NCBI GenBank assembly: GCA_949752735.1 | Contig: OX457044.1 | Location: forward strand, 19,918,521-19,982,520 | Source of the DNA: Lumbricus terrestris | Lineage: Eukaryota; Annelida; Clitellata; Crassiclitellata; Lumbricidae | DNA length: 64,000 bases | Direction of reading: 5' to 3' | In this document: piece after piece, positions 34,013 to 46,394 of the stretch | How the letters are laid out: each line of letters begins with the position of its first letter | Position numbering within the stretch: the stretch's first letter is position 1 | Position numbers and translations under genes: made by a program | The notes under the pieces: model-generated | The model's database searches: none | What the model was told of the DNA's origin: nothing | Seen by the model: the letters and a program-made list of their open reading frames with translations, nothing else

Positions 34013-37000
34013 TCAAGCGATGAAGACGCTTAGTGATGGCACCGAGTTTATGACACTTGATGCAGGTTTTGCAAGTGCTTGGCCGAGTTTGTCCCAGAAC
34101 AGCTGTTGTCCCGCTCCATGGTCGACCCATTGCGCATAGGTCTGCCTTTCCGTGAGCATGCGCAGTCGAGGACTCATGTTCCAGTCGGCGATCTCCTCCA
34201 GCATCACCAAAACGAGGTTGTCACGGTCGTCTTGAAACACTTTTGACTGAGCCATCGTCATTTCGAAGTGACACCACTGTGACACCGCGAAGGCGTTTGA
34301 CACTATTAACACCGTCTTTCGACTCTGTTCAATGCTCTGGACGATGTTCTCGGCGATGTCTCTTCCGGCCAACCAGTCCCGATGGTGGATGCAGAGTCGC
34401 AGGTGATGTTCTGACTCGAGACGGGGAAGGAGTTGGCGTATGACCCATCTGGAATCGGATTCACTGTAGCTTATGAAGGCGTCGTAGGTGTAGTGCTTTT
34501 TGTCCTGGACCTCCTTGAAACGCTTTGTCTTAATCTGTATACACAATTTTATACATAATAATATACACTATCGTCATTATTATTATTTTAAAATTATCAT
34601 TGTCATCACCACCACAACAACCACCACCATAACCACCACCACCATCACCACCATCACCACCATCACCATAACCACCACCACCATCACCACCATCACCACT
34701 GGCTGAAATAGCTACTATTAACTATATTAAACCTCGACGCACGTCAAATAAAATACCATAGGCTCTGAAAAGTGAGGTCTATTGGCTGCAATTCAAACAA
34801 CTAAGAAAAAGATAATTAGGCTTAAGCATGCACTGAAAGAAGTAAAGCAATTATGAAACTAATAATGACTGATATGACATCAACGAGAATTAATTTTGAA
34901 ACTTGTTGTCTGCGAATTGATAAGAACTTAAAATAAAATAGAAAGTTATTTTATTTGGTAATTAGAATTAGTAGTAGGCCTAACTGCAAACTTCTTTTAT
35001 TTGTTAATTAGAATTAATACTTTGTAGTAGCCTAACAAATGTCTTAGAAAAACATTAAGAGTCCCATGGACAAAAAACTGACCAACGAACAGGTGTACTT
35101 TCATAGCAGGAACAAAGCAAGAACTGTTGACCCACGTAAAAACAAGAAAGTTACGATACTTCGGACACGTGATGAGACAGCAAAAGGAAAGCATAGAAAA
35201 CAACCTGATGACGGGACTGATGGAGGGAGAAAGGGGAAGAGGAAGACCAAGAATGGCATGGATAGACAGCATCTTGAAGTGGACTGGACTTTCGGGGAGG
35301 AGGTTAATGAACATGGCAGGAGATAGACAACTGTGGAAAATGCTCATCCATTCGTGCAGCCAACCGTCGCAGAGCGACGATGGCGGAATGACATGACATG
35401 ACAGTAGCCTAACTACGAAGCTATTTTATTTGGCAATTAGAATTAGTAGTAGCCTAACTACAAAGCCATTTTATTTGGTGATTAGAATTATTAGTAACTA
35501 CAAAGATATTTTATTTCGTAAATAGAATTAGTATACTACAGTAGGCCTAGGTCTAACTACAAAGTGATTTAATTTTGCAGGCCCAATTAGAATTAGCAGT
35601 AACTGCAAAGTTATTTTGCTTGGTAAATAAACTTGGTTGCTTTCTTATTAATTAGCATTGCAATTCGCCAACCACTGCTGGCCACTACTATTTATATCCA
35701 AGCATGCAAGTAGTTGGGTATTTAATTAGAGTTACCTTGTGTTTGAAAAGCCAGTATCTGATGCTCCAGCGGAACCTATGCAGAACGGATGCAAACGTGG
35801 ACAGAAAAGAAACAGTAAGCACTGCTGCAGTCGAAACCCGAAGAAACAAGTCAGACTCTTTGACCAAACACTCCAACTTCATTCGATTCTCAACTCTCAG
35901 AACCGGAAACGATGTTCTTTTCTCTTCCTTATATGTGACACACTGCATGTTGTTGAGCAACCCTTCGGAGTAGCTGAAATTCTTCGCTCTTATCCACTGA
36001 CTAAATTCGATCAGTTTGCAATCGCATCTGAACGGATTTCCAGAGAGGTCGAGAATTTTCAGCTGGGTCCACAGTTGTGGAGGAAGGGACGAGTTGCTTA
36101 TCTGTTTTAGGGAGTTATTTGCCACACGAAGTTCCTCTAAGGACGGCAGTTTCTGAAACGTTTCACTCGCAAGTATTTCAAGGTTGTTGTGATTAATATT
36201 CAGGCTCCTCAGTGCCCCGTAATATACAACGAATCCGTTGAGCAGGCTGGTGTTGAGACTGGTGCCATTTAGGTTTAGACTTGAAATGGAGTTATCGATA
36301 TTTAGTGGCCTGCTGTCTGAATAATACGGTTCGATGAATAATCCGGTGTTGGCTAGATTCAAATATGCAAGTAATCTGAACGGAAGTGAGTGCTGTTCTA
36401 GTCCAAGTAAATGGTTGCCATCAAGATCTAAATATCTAAGCTTTTTCAAGTCTTTAAAAGTATCCTCTTGAACATAGCCGATATGATTTCTACACAAAAA
36501 GAGTTTTTCAAGAGAGCTGAGAACTTGCAGCTCATCTATTTCGATTATCTGAATGTTGTTATCCTCCAAATGCATTTCTTTCAGTCTCGGTATCCATAGA
36601 CTGACTCTCGAGGTGAACATTTTAATTCGGATCAGTTTGTTATGGGTTAAGGAGAGGTTTCTCAATTGTGTGACATTGCTGAACGAGTCGGAGTCCAGCT
36701 GTAGGATTGTTGTGAGACCGGTTTCTGACAATTGAAGCTCCTCGAGGTTCGACAACGGTCTGAAGAGCAGTTTTGGGAACGTCGCACGGTCGTTGCCACT
36801 CAGGTCGAGTCGTTTAAGCTTGACTTGTCCCTTGAATGTGTCCGGTTTAAACGTAAAGATACGGTTATAACTTAAATCAAGTTCTTCTAATTCTGTCAGC
36901 TTCTCTAACGCATCCAAGGTGTCCAGAAGGTGTCCAGTAATAATGAGGCTCGTCACGTTGCGTAGAATTCCATCGGGAATGCAATGGCAGTACAGGCCTG

Positions 37001-37181
37001 CTGGCACATATTTCAGAATCGCGCGTGTGCCTATATATTTGCAATCCTTCAGACAAGGATCTTTACATGGTACATCTTCGGTAAATTGTTTTCCCTTGGT
37101 CCCATTCGAGTCGGCCTGGCAGAATGAACAGAATGCCATGCACAAAACTCCAACCAAATATACGAACCAAAAATTGAACAT
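34013..37181 (-). CDS. Toll-like receptor gene 1 (LRR-TM-TIR, two exons)
   Basis: Innate immune receptor, predicted type I membrane protein of 655 residues. Exon 1 (37181-35736, 482 codons) encodes a signal peptide (about 1-23), an N-terminal Cys cluster (CKDPCLKDC...CHC, 39-67), leucine-rich repeats with LxxLxLxxN spacing (about 76-380), a C-terminal cap NPFRCDCKLIEFSQW...C...C (385-438) and a membrane helix (about 447-467). It ends RYWLFKHK at a GTAACT donor, phase 0. Exon 2 (34534-34013) starts after TATACAG and encodes TIR box 1 YDAFISYSESDSRW, box 2 RDWLAGRDIAENI and box 3 FWDKL. The ATG at 37181 is preceded in frame by a stop (TAG) seven codons upstream. The single C-terminal Cys cluster is the vertebrate-type layout. 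The 1.2 kb intron holds a LINE fragment and a CAC/CAT repeat. Gene 2 shares its 5' part. Confidence 0.92.
34604..34699. repeat. CAC/CAT triplet repeat in TLR-1 intron
   Basis: (CAC/CAT/AAC)n on the plus strand, about 70 bp intronic of the TIR-exon acceptor. All four genes carry such a repeat at the same place with different lengths and interruptions. Confidence 0.95.
35075..35402 (+). mobile_element. RTE-like LINE 3' end in the TLR-1 intron, antisense
   Basis: The plus-strand frame contains RKLRYFGHVMRQQKESIENN, then GERGRGRPRMAWIDSILKWT and AGDRQLWKML. This is the characteristic C-terminus of an RTE-type/'craniofacial development protein 2-like' LINE ORF. It ends in a short ATGAC repeat (ATGACATGACATGACA). 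The introns of genes 2-4 lack it. Confidence 0.82.
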
Positions 37182-38095
37182 TCTTAACTGCAACTGCAGC
37201 TAATAGCCAACAGTTTCATGAGCGAATTGACAGGATGCAGCAGCAACTTTCGCACAGAATGATAACACGGAGGCATCACGAGCGAACTATTTTATTGGCT
37301 CATATCACTGCTTTCTCTTTCTGAGCTGAGCTATGCGCAAACACACGCAGAACTATACCATTGGCGTCATCACACCTCATATCCGGAAAGGGAGTCTCAA
37401 ATAAGAGAGGCACATCCATCTGTTCGCGAGTCGTCCAATACGAGGAGAATAATGCTATAATCATGTATTGTAGCGAATGTGGGGTCATTGATCTTAGAAG
37501 CGTTGTTAGCAGATCTGCTCATACAGGGTGGCTCAATAAAAATGTGTCACCAGGAAAAATGCAATTTATCCGCAAACAATTGAGAATTTTCGATGTAAAT
37601 AGCAGGAACTATAAAGGAGAGAGTTCTAATAATTAATCCATGAAAAGTGCACTAAAATTTTTCAATTACTTCAAAAGTTACTGCTGTTTAAACATTTTTC
37701 CAGTTCTTAAAATTTCCGCAGTATCACAATTTAATACTTGTCATTCCTTTAAAATTATTTGCAGATTGTAACACCCAAATGATGATGACGTCATGCGACC
37801 TCACTTCAAGCTGCAAGAAGCTGTTAATGAAGCGTTTAAAAATCTTATATTTTAATTTCGAAAGTTTGTCCTTCCATATGTTTGTTTGTTCGGATTTTGA
37901 CTCTTCGTAACAGAAAAGGCTCAAAAATGACAGAGCGTCGGTTTAGAAAATTTTTTGCAATCGGTTATTACCCAAACTTTAAGGTCAACGCGACTATTTT
38001 CATCTCTTAATTCACTTTAGAACTCGAGTTATTAGCGTTATAAGACAGATTTCATCAATAATCGCTCACGCTAACGCTTTAGTAAAGAGTCTACA
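37182..38095 (-). promoter_or_regulatory. Upstream region of TLR gene 1, with candidate core promoter
   Basis: About 200 bp upstream of the ATG (37290-37390) is well conserved upstream of all four genes: on the minus strand GCTCAGCTCAGAAAGAGAAA, then GAGCCAATAAAATAG (a CCAAT plus AT-rich TATA-like box; genes 3 and 4 read GAGCGAATAAAATAG). At 37525 a truncated mariner-type end TACAGGGTGGCTCAATAAAA is also conserved in all units. The promoter assignment is inference from conservation and position. Confidence 0.4.
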
Positions 38096-38099
38096 GTCC

Positions 38100-38330
38100 G
38101 CATTACGACATACTCGCCCAGTAATAATTTCCGTAGCGCCCCGCATGGGCGGGTCACGTTTGGCTTTTTGAGGAAGCGGGGGTGGGGTGGGGTGAAAGGT
38201 TGGCGAAACCCCAAAATTTAGCGGTCAACGATGGGTTCCACAGTGGAGTAGTGCTTAAACCCTAAATTTCCCGGGCAACGCCGGGTAACACATCTAGTTT
38301 ATATATATATATATATATTAAAGTGTCAAT
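38100..38330 (-). mobile_element. Dispersed ACCCGGC family copy ending in (AT)n
   Basis: A purine-rich GCGGGGGTGGGGTGGGG tract, then 'aaccccaaaatttagcggtc' and 'aaatttcccgggcaacgccg', ends 'cacatctagttt' in an AT run. This is the inverse of the 13057 element's start. It recurs at 46164-46394 by the 8 kb duplication and, diverged, at 60.9-61.45 kb. Confidence 0.7.
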
Positions 38331-38834
38331 TAAATTGATTTGTTAATCCGTTACTGAGCACCTTTGGAAAAGCTGTTGCGTAATTCAGATAAAATGGGAA
38401 CTCCGACGTTGTGTGAACAGAGACCGGGCATCACGTGATAACAGCGAAATATCTAGCGAAATTGGAGTCTGAGCACAGCGAAGGCTATCTGTAGCCTATA
38501 ACGTGTTGATGTAGCGGGGACAGGTGTATGATGAGAGGCAGGAAGTGGTCGTGTGGCAATGTTGACGAAAGTCGTCCGGTAGTCGATATAGGATCAAGTT
38601 TGCAAAGCACATCGTGGTTTCTGCTGGTATGTGACGGCGGCAAGGCAAGACTGTTACAGTAGGTCTACCTTATCCCAGACAGTAACCTCCAAACTTTGCA
38701 TTGAACTCTCTTACCTTCCATATATCCGGGTAATTGCAACCATATCTAAACTTAGAAATTCGTGCTTGCAATTCTTGAACGTTTAATTTTGAATCATAAT
38801 GTAATGTAATATTATGTAATTCAGACAATTTATA

Positions 38835-39809
38835 CAGGGTCGCTAAAAAAGTAATCCCCTGCGGTTTTTTGCCCATATCTTGGCCAAACATACGAATCTT
38901 TAAATGAAACTTTACAGTCTTAAAGACAATTCATATTTACACATGATGGCCAGATTTAATCAAAATATTTCAAACACAACAAAAGTTATGCCACTTTTAG
39001 TGAGGCCACCCACCGTTTTTGACGATTCAAAAACGAAACGCAACAAAAAGTAACAAAAACAATTTTATTAAGTCTCATCTCAAATAACTGTTGTCAAATG
39101 AACTTGGTAGTGCTTCACAACTTGTGTTCAATGTGCCCACCACCAGTGCCAAAACTTCTTTTGAGTCTCTTTTCAAAGTTCTTGAAGGACCTGTTGATTA
39201 ATCTGACAGATTCCTTATTTACCAATTTGATTGTCATCTTGCTAAGTGACTTCTCAGTGACGAGCAGCTAGGCGGGCACCCTGTTCCTTTTTAAAATAGT
39301 AATAATAATGATCATCTGGCAATATCAAGGCTATTTGATAACAATTATTTGGGATGAGACTAAATAAAATCGTGTTTTTACTACTTTTTGTTGCGTTACG
39401 TCTTTGAATCGTCAAAAAGCGGTGGGTGGCCTCCTTAAAAGTGCCATGACTTTTATTCTGTTTGAAATATTTTGCTGAAATCTGGCCATCATGTGTAGAT
39501 ATGAATTGTCTTTAAGCCTGTAAAATTTCATTTCGAAATTCTTACCTCCGGCCAAGATATTGGCCAGCATAATTAAATTGTTTTTTTGTAACTTTTTTTG
39601 CGTCGCGTTTTTGAATCGTCAAAAAACGGTGGGTGGCCTCACTAAAAGTGATATCATTTTTGTTCTGTTTCAAATATTTTGTTGAAATGTGACCATTGTA
39701 CGTAAATATGAATTGCCTTTAAGACTGTATAGTTTCATTTAAAAATTCGTTTGTTTGGCCAAGTTATGGGCTAAAAACCGAAGGGGATTACTTTTGTTGG
39801 CGCACCCTG
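38835..39809 (-). mobile_element. Mariner-like element, 975 bp, TA duplication
   Basis: TA-CAGGGTCGCTAAAAAAGTAA at the left and GGGGATTACTTTTGTTGGCG CACCCTG-TA at the right are long inverted termini. The interior carries a minus-strand transposase relic ending FGTGGGHIEHKL (about 39115-39330). Units 3 and 4 have the empty site ('caatttatatagcatcgtc' near 54497, 'caatttataaggcatcgtc' near 62022), so it arrived after the units separated. Confidence 0.9.
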
Positions 39810-39854
39810 TATGGCATCGTCAGTATCAAGCCACCTCTAGGATAGGCCTACTTT

Positions 39855-40144
39855 CAAAGCCGTAGCTAGGGGGTGTTTTGGGTATTTGAACACCCCCTCC
39901 CCCAATGAAATAATGTGAGATTTAAATGATGCGTTTACTAACAAATGATGTACATGTAAGAAGTAAGAGGAATTCATTTTGAGACTCTTATTTATGTGAT
40001 AATTTACAGTAGATTAGATCCAACGCGTCGCTGCGAGAGATCAGGACGTTACTCCAAACCCTTTGTCAATTTTTTTGATTGCTTCTCGGCTTGCTCAAAG
40101 TCTGAGAAAACACCCTCTGAAACAAAATCCTGGCTACAGCCTTG
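39855..40144. mobile_element. hAT-type MITE, 290 bp
   Basis: The termini CAAAGCCGTAGCTAGGGGG and CCTGGCTACAGCCTTG are related to the 28778-28983 element. The right flank GATACTTT is the original target: units 3 and 4 read 'ctaggatactttacacgc' without an insert. On the left the duplicate is partly rewritten (GATAGGCCTACTTT). Confidence 0.88.
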
Positions 40145-40198
40145 GATACTTTACACGCATATTGTCAACTGTCAAGAGTGAATGTATTGAGCTCGAGA

Positions 40199-40350
40199 GC
40201 AAGTCAGCTTCAATTGTTTTGTAAAAGTTGATTCAGTCTTGATTTCCTGGATAGGAGCCGGAAGACTGTTCCAGGCGCGTGGCCCAGCGACCCGAAAGGC
40301 ACGACTCATCCAACGCCTAAATCTCCTCACTTCAGTCTGTGTAAGAAACC
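40199..40350 (-). mobile_element. LINE ORF2 C-terminal remnant
   Basis: The minus strand encodes MSRAFRVAGPRAWNSLPAPI plus QEIKTE, the end of a CR1/Jockey-class reverse transcriptase. The same relic sits in every array unit (48263-48414, 54561-54749, 62086-62274), so it predates the array's expansion. Confidence 0.8.
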
Positions 40351-40505
40351 ATTAATTTTGATTGCATGCGCATTATAAATTGGTGCAAGCGTCAGGACAA
40401 GATGCTCAACATGTTCGGCCCAACAGACGCAAAAGAGAAATTTCAATATTTTCAATATACATTCTAACAGATATACAATTATACATACATAATTATATGC
40501 ATGCA

Positions 40506-40738
40506 ATGCCATGCATACATACATACATACATACATACATACATACATGCATACATACATACATACATACATACATACATACATACATACATACATACAT
40601 ACATTCATACATACATACATACATACATTCATACATTCATACATACATACATATATACATACATACATACATACATACATACATACATACATACATACAT
40701 ACATACATACATACATACATACATACATACATACGTAT
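40506..40738. repeat. (ACAT)n microsatellite, ~230 bp
   Basis: Near-perfect CATA repeat with a few interruptions (CATG, CATT, CATATAT). It yields long repetitive frames on both strands that are not genes. Confidence 0.98.
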
Positions 40739-40739
40739 G

Positions 40740-42310
40740 ATAGATGTACATTTTTTTTATCGATGATGTTGTCACACGTCCAAAATACTCGAAAACCGTT
40801 CCTTCTTCAGATGCAACGCTCTGGAACGGCGCCGTTTCTGTAAGGTATGCTGTTCAAAGGCGTTCACTTTCACTTTTGGTAAGGGCATCGGCATGTAAAC
40901 AGAGTGAACGATCTGTAATATTTTTTCCTACTACATCCTAGGCCTACTTCGATAAGAGAAAAGCCGTTGTTTTGTTTTTCTACTTCAAATGATCCGATCA
41001 AACAGAACAGAATTAATGACGATAGAATGTAGAACCGTTCGCTAAAATATGGCTAGATGCAATTTATTGTGGATGATATCGGAAACAGAGCAAAAGAAAT
41101 TGAAACATAGGCTAACTAAGGCATACGTGTAAATACTAAAGCGTAACTGACGAATAGTAACCAAAAAAGGTGAAAAATGAAAACTAGAGTCATGGAGTTA
41201 GGATATAATTCAAACGAGACTCAAGTAAAGAGTAGAACGAGTCAGCTATGCATATTAATCCTACTCAAGTCAAATGAGACACGTGGCTTCCTCAAAACGC
41301 AATTAAGGTACTAGATCTAAAGTCAATGAAATATTAATATTCTTCGTTTCTTTTTTAAAACTGACAGCGAAGTATGATTACAATTAGCATTGAACGGATG
41401 ATCACAAGCTGTTACAGGAGTGGAGTTTAACTTTAGGCAGCCATGCAAAACCCCATAACATCCTACTCCTCAGTTCACCAATGCTAACTGCCGAATGGAA
41501 GATTCACTGAACCTTTCCAACGAAGTTCTTATTGTTACTAATTTAAGGCGCATAGTGTCTGCAAGTTCTCTTGTAATCTAACGACGTACAGTAGGGTAGT
41601 AGGCTGTAGAAACACGACCATTCCAGACATAAATATTTGTTTATATAACTGAAATATTTTTGACATAGGCCTACTGGAACAGAGTTAAGCAGTTCCTGGT
41701 TAAGCGATCTGTTTAATTATAGGTCAAGCAATGTCCTGCAACTGACATTTTACATACCGGTAGCAATTATCATGGTTTTTCTGAAGGCTTTAAGTTACAA
41801 TATATCATGCAAAACTTGGTTAAGCAGGCCTATACCTTTCTATCGTCCAGATTCCAGAAGCTAGCAATCAAACTATCACCATAATTACAGTTTCTTTATG
41901 GAATAAGTTACCTAGCAGTCTCCGTCACAAACTTCTTCGTCTTTCTTTGCTCATTTTCCGCAGCATATGAAACCATTCACTCTATTGTGGCCTGGAGCTG
42001 TTTGGTCGGGAGCGCCGCTGAGGAGTTTCGTTTTAGGTGGAATACTGGAGCTATATGAATCGTGGCTATGATTATCATTTCATGATGGATTAGGCCCCCA
42101 AGAATTATAATGTATTGTTCAAGAATTTGTAAACCCGTTGTTCAAGCTCAAAATTATATTAAAATTACTGTATGTCTCTGAATATTATTATCGATACGTC
42201 AGGTTTATGCAACGCAACCGGATTTTAGCGCCGTTTATTCTATGGGCCTATACTGTATAGGATCCTAAATAATAGAATACGTTATAGGCAGCTTGCATTG
42301 TCCCTTGAGT
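40740..42310 (-). other. 3' flank of TLR gene 2
   Basis: Unit sequence between the microsatellite and the TIR stop. It contains a plus-strand LINE tail (about 41890-42065, 'ctttatggaataagttacct' to 'tttaggtggaatactggagc') and a minus-strand AATAAA at 42234-42239, about 70 bp past the stop, a plausible poly(A) signal for genes 2 and 3 (gene 4 lacks it). No other gene is seen. Confidence 0.6.
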
Positions 42311-45245
42311 TCAAGCGATGAAGACGTTGAGTGACGGCACCGAGTTTATGACACTTGATGCAGGTTTTGCAAGTGCTTGGCCGAGTTTGTCCCAGAACAG
42401 CTGTTGTCCCACTCCATGGTCGACCCATTGCGCATAGGTCTGCCTTTCCGTGAGCATGCGCAGTCGAGGACTCATGTTCCAGTCGGCGATCTCCTCCAGC
42501 ATCACCAAAACGAGGTTGTCACGGTCGTCTTGAAACACTTTTGACTGAGCCATCGTCATCTCGAAGTGACACCACTGTGACACCGCGAAGGCGTTTGACA
42601 CTATTAACACCGTCTTTCGACTCTGTTCAATGCTCTGGACGATGTTCTCGGCGATGTCTCTTCCGGCCAACCAGTCCCGGTGGTGGATGCAGAGTCGAAG
42701 GTGATGCTCTGACTCGAGACGGGGAAGGAGTTGGCGTATGACCCACCTGGAATCGGATTCACTGTAGCTTATGAAGGCGTCGTAGGTGTAGTGCTTTTTG
42801 TCCTGCACCTCCTTGAAACGCTTTGTCTTAATCTGTATGCGCAATTACACATTATAATATAGGCCTACATCATCGTCATTATTATTATTTTTTAAAATTA
42901 TCATATCATCATCACCACCATCACCACCACCACCACCACCAACATCACCACCACCACCACCACCACCACCACCACCATCGCGATCATGAGATTTAAACCA
43001 AATGACTCTTTAAGAGGTCATCAGCTATTTTGGCCGGAAAAATGGTATATTTTTATGAGATTTCGACCATTAGAAAACGGTCGGCAGAAAATTTGGTCGA
43101 TGAAAATGTCGTCGGCGACTCAGCCGTCCGCCCCAAAATGTTCTGTCGCTCGTTCGTCCCCAAAACTTCTATGACCGCCACCAAGAGTTGATAAAAATTA
43201 CGAATGACTGCAATTTAGGCCTACAAAGCTATTTTATTTGGTAATTAGAATCTATACTTAATTCTCCCACTTTTGTCACTAAACCTGACAAAGGTCACTT
43301 ACACATCATCTTTACTATGAATAATCACTTACTTAGGGCCTCTACATAGCGAGATCTTCCCTTCGTTGTTTTTTTTACTACTAACCTTCTACACATCTTA
43401 CTCTTACTTACTCCTACTATTATTCATTATGCACACTGCGTAACGTGTAACTGATGTTATTTTTTGGGGAGCAATAAACTGAAACTTGAAACTTGAACTA
43501 GAAGTAACTATCAAGCTATTTTAATTGGTAATTAATTAGTTTCTCATTAATTGACATTATCAATCACTAACATACATGCATACTAGTTTAGTTACTTTAT
43601 TTGGTATTTGAAATTGGAAGCAGGATCTAACTAATGCAGGCCTACCAAGGTGTATTAATGTGCAAATAACTAGTGTCTTGTTAATTAATATTACTAATCA
43701 ATGACACAATGTGCTAGCCATTAGGCCTGCCTTTTATATCGAACTTGGGTCTATAGTCTATACGCATGCAGTTGGTTGATACTTGATGGTTAGAGTTACC
43801 TTGTGTTTGAAAAGCCAGTATCTGATGCTCCAGCGGAACCTATGCAGAATGGATGCAAACGTTGACATAAAGAAAACAAGAAACACTGCTGCAGTCGAAA
43901 CCCGAAGAAACCAGTCAGACTCTTCGACCAAACACTCCAACTTCATTCGATTCTCAACTCTCAGAACCGGAAACGATGTTTTTTCCTCTTCCTTATATGT
44001 GACACACTGCATGTTGTTGAGCAACCCTTGGGAGTAGCTGAAATTCTTCGCTCTTATCCACTGACTAAATTCGATCAGTTTGCAATCGCATCTGAACGGA
44101 TTTCCAGAGAGGTCGAAAATTTTCAGCTGGGCCCACAGTTGTGGAGGAAGGGACGAGTTGCTTATCTGTTTTAGGGAGTTATTTGCCACACGAAGTTCCT
44201 CTAAGGACGGCAGTTTCTGAAACGTTTCACTCGCAAGTATTTCAAGGTTGTTGTGATTAATATTCAGGCTCCTCAGTGCCCCGTAATATACAACGAATCC
44301 GTTGAGCAGGCTGGTGTTGAGACTGGTGCCATTTAGGTTTAGACTTGAAATGGAGTTATCGATATTTAGTGGCCTGCTGTCTGAATAATACGGTTCGATG
44401 AATAATCCGGTGTTGGCTAGATTCAAATATGCAAGTAATCTGAACGGAAGTGAGTGCTGTTCTAGTCCAAGTAAATGGTTGCCATCAAGATCTAAATATC
44501 TAAGCTTTTTCAAGTCTTTAAAAGTATCCTCTTGAACATAGCCGATATGATTTCTACACAAAAAGAGTTTTTCAAGAGAGCTGAGAACTTGCAGCTCATC
44601 TATTTCGATTATCTGAATGTTGTTATCCTCCAAATGCATTTCTTTCAGTCTCGGTATCCATAGACTGACTCTCGAGGTGAACATTTTAATTCGGATCAGT
44701 TTGTTATGGGTTAAGGAGAGGTTTCTCAATTGTGTGACATTGCTGAACGAGTCGGAGTCCAGCTGTAGGATTGTTGTGAGACCGGTTTCTGACAATTGAA
44801 GCTCCTCGAGGTTCGACAACGGTCTGAAGAGCAGTTTTGGGAACGTCGCACGGTCGTTGCCACTCAGGTCGAGTCGTTTAAGCTTGACTTGTCCCTTGAA
44901 TGTGTCCGGTTTAAACGTAAAGATACGGTTATAACTTAAATCAAGTTCTTCTAATTCTGTCAGCTTCTCTAACGCATCCAAGGTGTCCAGAAGGTGTCCA
45001 GTAATAATGAGGCTCGTCACGTTGCGTAGAATTCCATCGGGAATGCAATGGCAGTACAGGCCTGCTGGCACATATTTCAGAATCGCGCGTGTGCCTATAT
45101 ATTTGCAATCCTTCAGACAAGGATCTTTACATGGTACATCTTCGGTAAATTGTTTTCCCTTGGTCCCATTCGAGTCGGCCTGGCAGAATGAACAGAATGC
45201 CATGCACAAAACTCCAACCAAATATACGAACCAAAAATTGAACAT
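42311..45245 (-). CDS. Toll-like receptor gene 2, hybrid of genes 1 and 3
   Basis: 655 residues: exon 1 45245-43800 and TIR exon 42832-42311, phase-0 junction as in gene 1, intron 967 bp. From the ATG to about codon 361 it is identical to gene 1. From about codon 372 (ALA instead of THR after LPPQLW) through the LRR cap, membrane segment, intron and TIR it is identical to gene 3. The fusion point falls in the last LRR, so the predicted receptor joins the gene 1 N-terminal and central ectodomain to the gene 3 cap, helix and TIR. The frame is intact and all domain boundaries are kept, so it should be as functional as its parents if the locus is real. Confidence 0.92.
42907..42978. repeat. CAC/CAT triplet repeat in TLR-2 intron
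   Basis: About 70 bp of (CAC)n with CAT and AAC interruptions, near the TIR-exon acceptor. The copy at 50971-51042 is identical. Confidence 0.95.
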
Positions 45246-46160
45246 TCTTAACTGCAACTGCAGCTAATAGCCAACAGTTTCATGAGCGAATTGACAGGAT
45301 GCAGCAGCAACTTTCGCACAGAATGATAACACGGAGGCATCACGAGCGAACTATTTTATTGGCTCATATCACTGCTTTCTCTTTCTGAGCTGAGCTATGC
45401 GCAAACACACGCAGAACTATACCATTGGCGTCATCACACCTCATATCCGGAAAGGGAGTCTCAAATAAGAGAGGCACATCCATCTGTTCGCGAGTCGTCC
45501 AATACGAGGAGAATAATGCTATAATCATGTATTGTAGCGAATGTGGGGTCATTGATCTTAGAAGCGTTGTTAGCAGATCTGCTCATACAGGGTGGCTCAA
45601 TAAAAATGTGTCACCAGGAAAAATGCAATTTATCCGCAAACAATTGAGAATTTTCGATGTAAATAGCAGGAACTATAAAGGAGAGAGTTCTAATAATTAA
45701 TCCATGAAAAGTGCACTAAAATTTTTCAATTACTTCAAAAGTTACTGCTGTTTAAACATTTTTCCAGTTCTTAAAATTTCCGCAGTATCACAATTTAATA
45801 CTTGTCATTCCTTTAAAATTATTTGCAGATTGTAACACCCAAATGATGATGACGTCATGCGACCTCACTTCAAGCTGCAAGAAGCTGTTAATGAAGCGTT
45901 TAAAAATCTTATATTTTAATTTCGAAAGTTTGTCCTTCCATATGTTTGTTTGTTCGGATTTTGACTCTTCGTAACAGAAAAGGCTCAAAAATGACAGAGC
46001 GTCGGTTTAGAAAATTTTTTGCAATCGGTTATTACCCAAACTTTAAGGTCAACGCGACTATTTTCATCTCTTAATTCACTTTAGAACTCGAGTTATTAGC
46101 GTTATAAGACAGATTTCATCAATAATCGCTCACGCTAACGCTTTAGTAAAGAGTCTACAG
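45246..46160 (-). promoter_or_regulatory. Upstream region of TLR gene 2
   Basis: Identical to the upstream region of gene 1, including GAGCCAATAAAATAG. Genes 1 and 2 should therefore share expression control if both exist. Confidence 0.4.
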
Positions 46161-46163
46161 TCC

Positions 46164-46394
46164 GCATTACGACATACTCGCCCAGTAATAATTTCCGTAG
46201 CGCCCCGCATGGGCGGGTCACGTTTGGCTTTTTGAGGAAGCGGGGGTGGGGTGGGGTGAAAGGTTGGCGAAACCCCAAAATTTAGCGGTCAACGATGGGT
46301 TCCACAGTGGAGTAGTGCTTAAACCCTAAATTTCCCGGGCAACGCCGGGTAACACATCTAGTTTATATATATATATATATATTAAAGTGTCAAT
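46164..46394 (-). mobile_element. Dispersed ACCCGGC family copy (duplicate)
   Basis: Duplicate of 38100-38330. Confidence 0.7.

Larger units (their letters stand above)
36099..44162. repeat. 8064 bp tandem duplication, left copy
   Basis: Everything from inside exon 1 of TLR gene 1 to inside exon 1 of gene 2 recurs 8064 bp further right. By eye I found no differences between copies, including the (AT)n, (ACAT)n and CAC repeats. Left-copy junction variants are T at 36068 and T at 36099 versus C and G at the equivalent positions of gene 3, which bound the breakpoint. Confidence 0.93.

Noticed and set aside
34243..34443. Plus-strand 66-residue frames opposite each TIR exon and frames opposite LRR exons
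   Set aside because: Antisense shadows that are conserved because the real exons are conserved.
37300..37488. 62-residue minus-strand frame upstream of TLR genes 1 and 2 (also 45364-45552)
   Set aside because: Identical only because of the 8 kb duplication; the frame is broken in the corresponding region of units 3 and 4.
40327..40843. Long overlapping frames of His-Thr-Tyr-Ile and Tyr-Val-Cys-Met repeats on both strands (also 48391-48907)
   Set aside because: They are translations of the (ACAT)n microsatellite, open in several frames because the repeat lacks stops.
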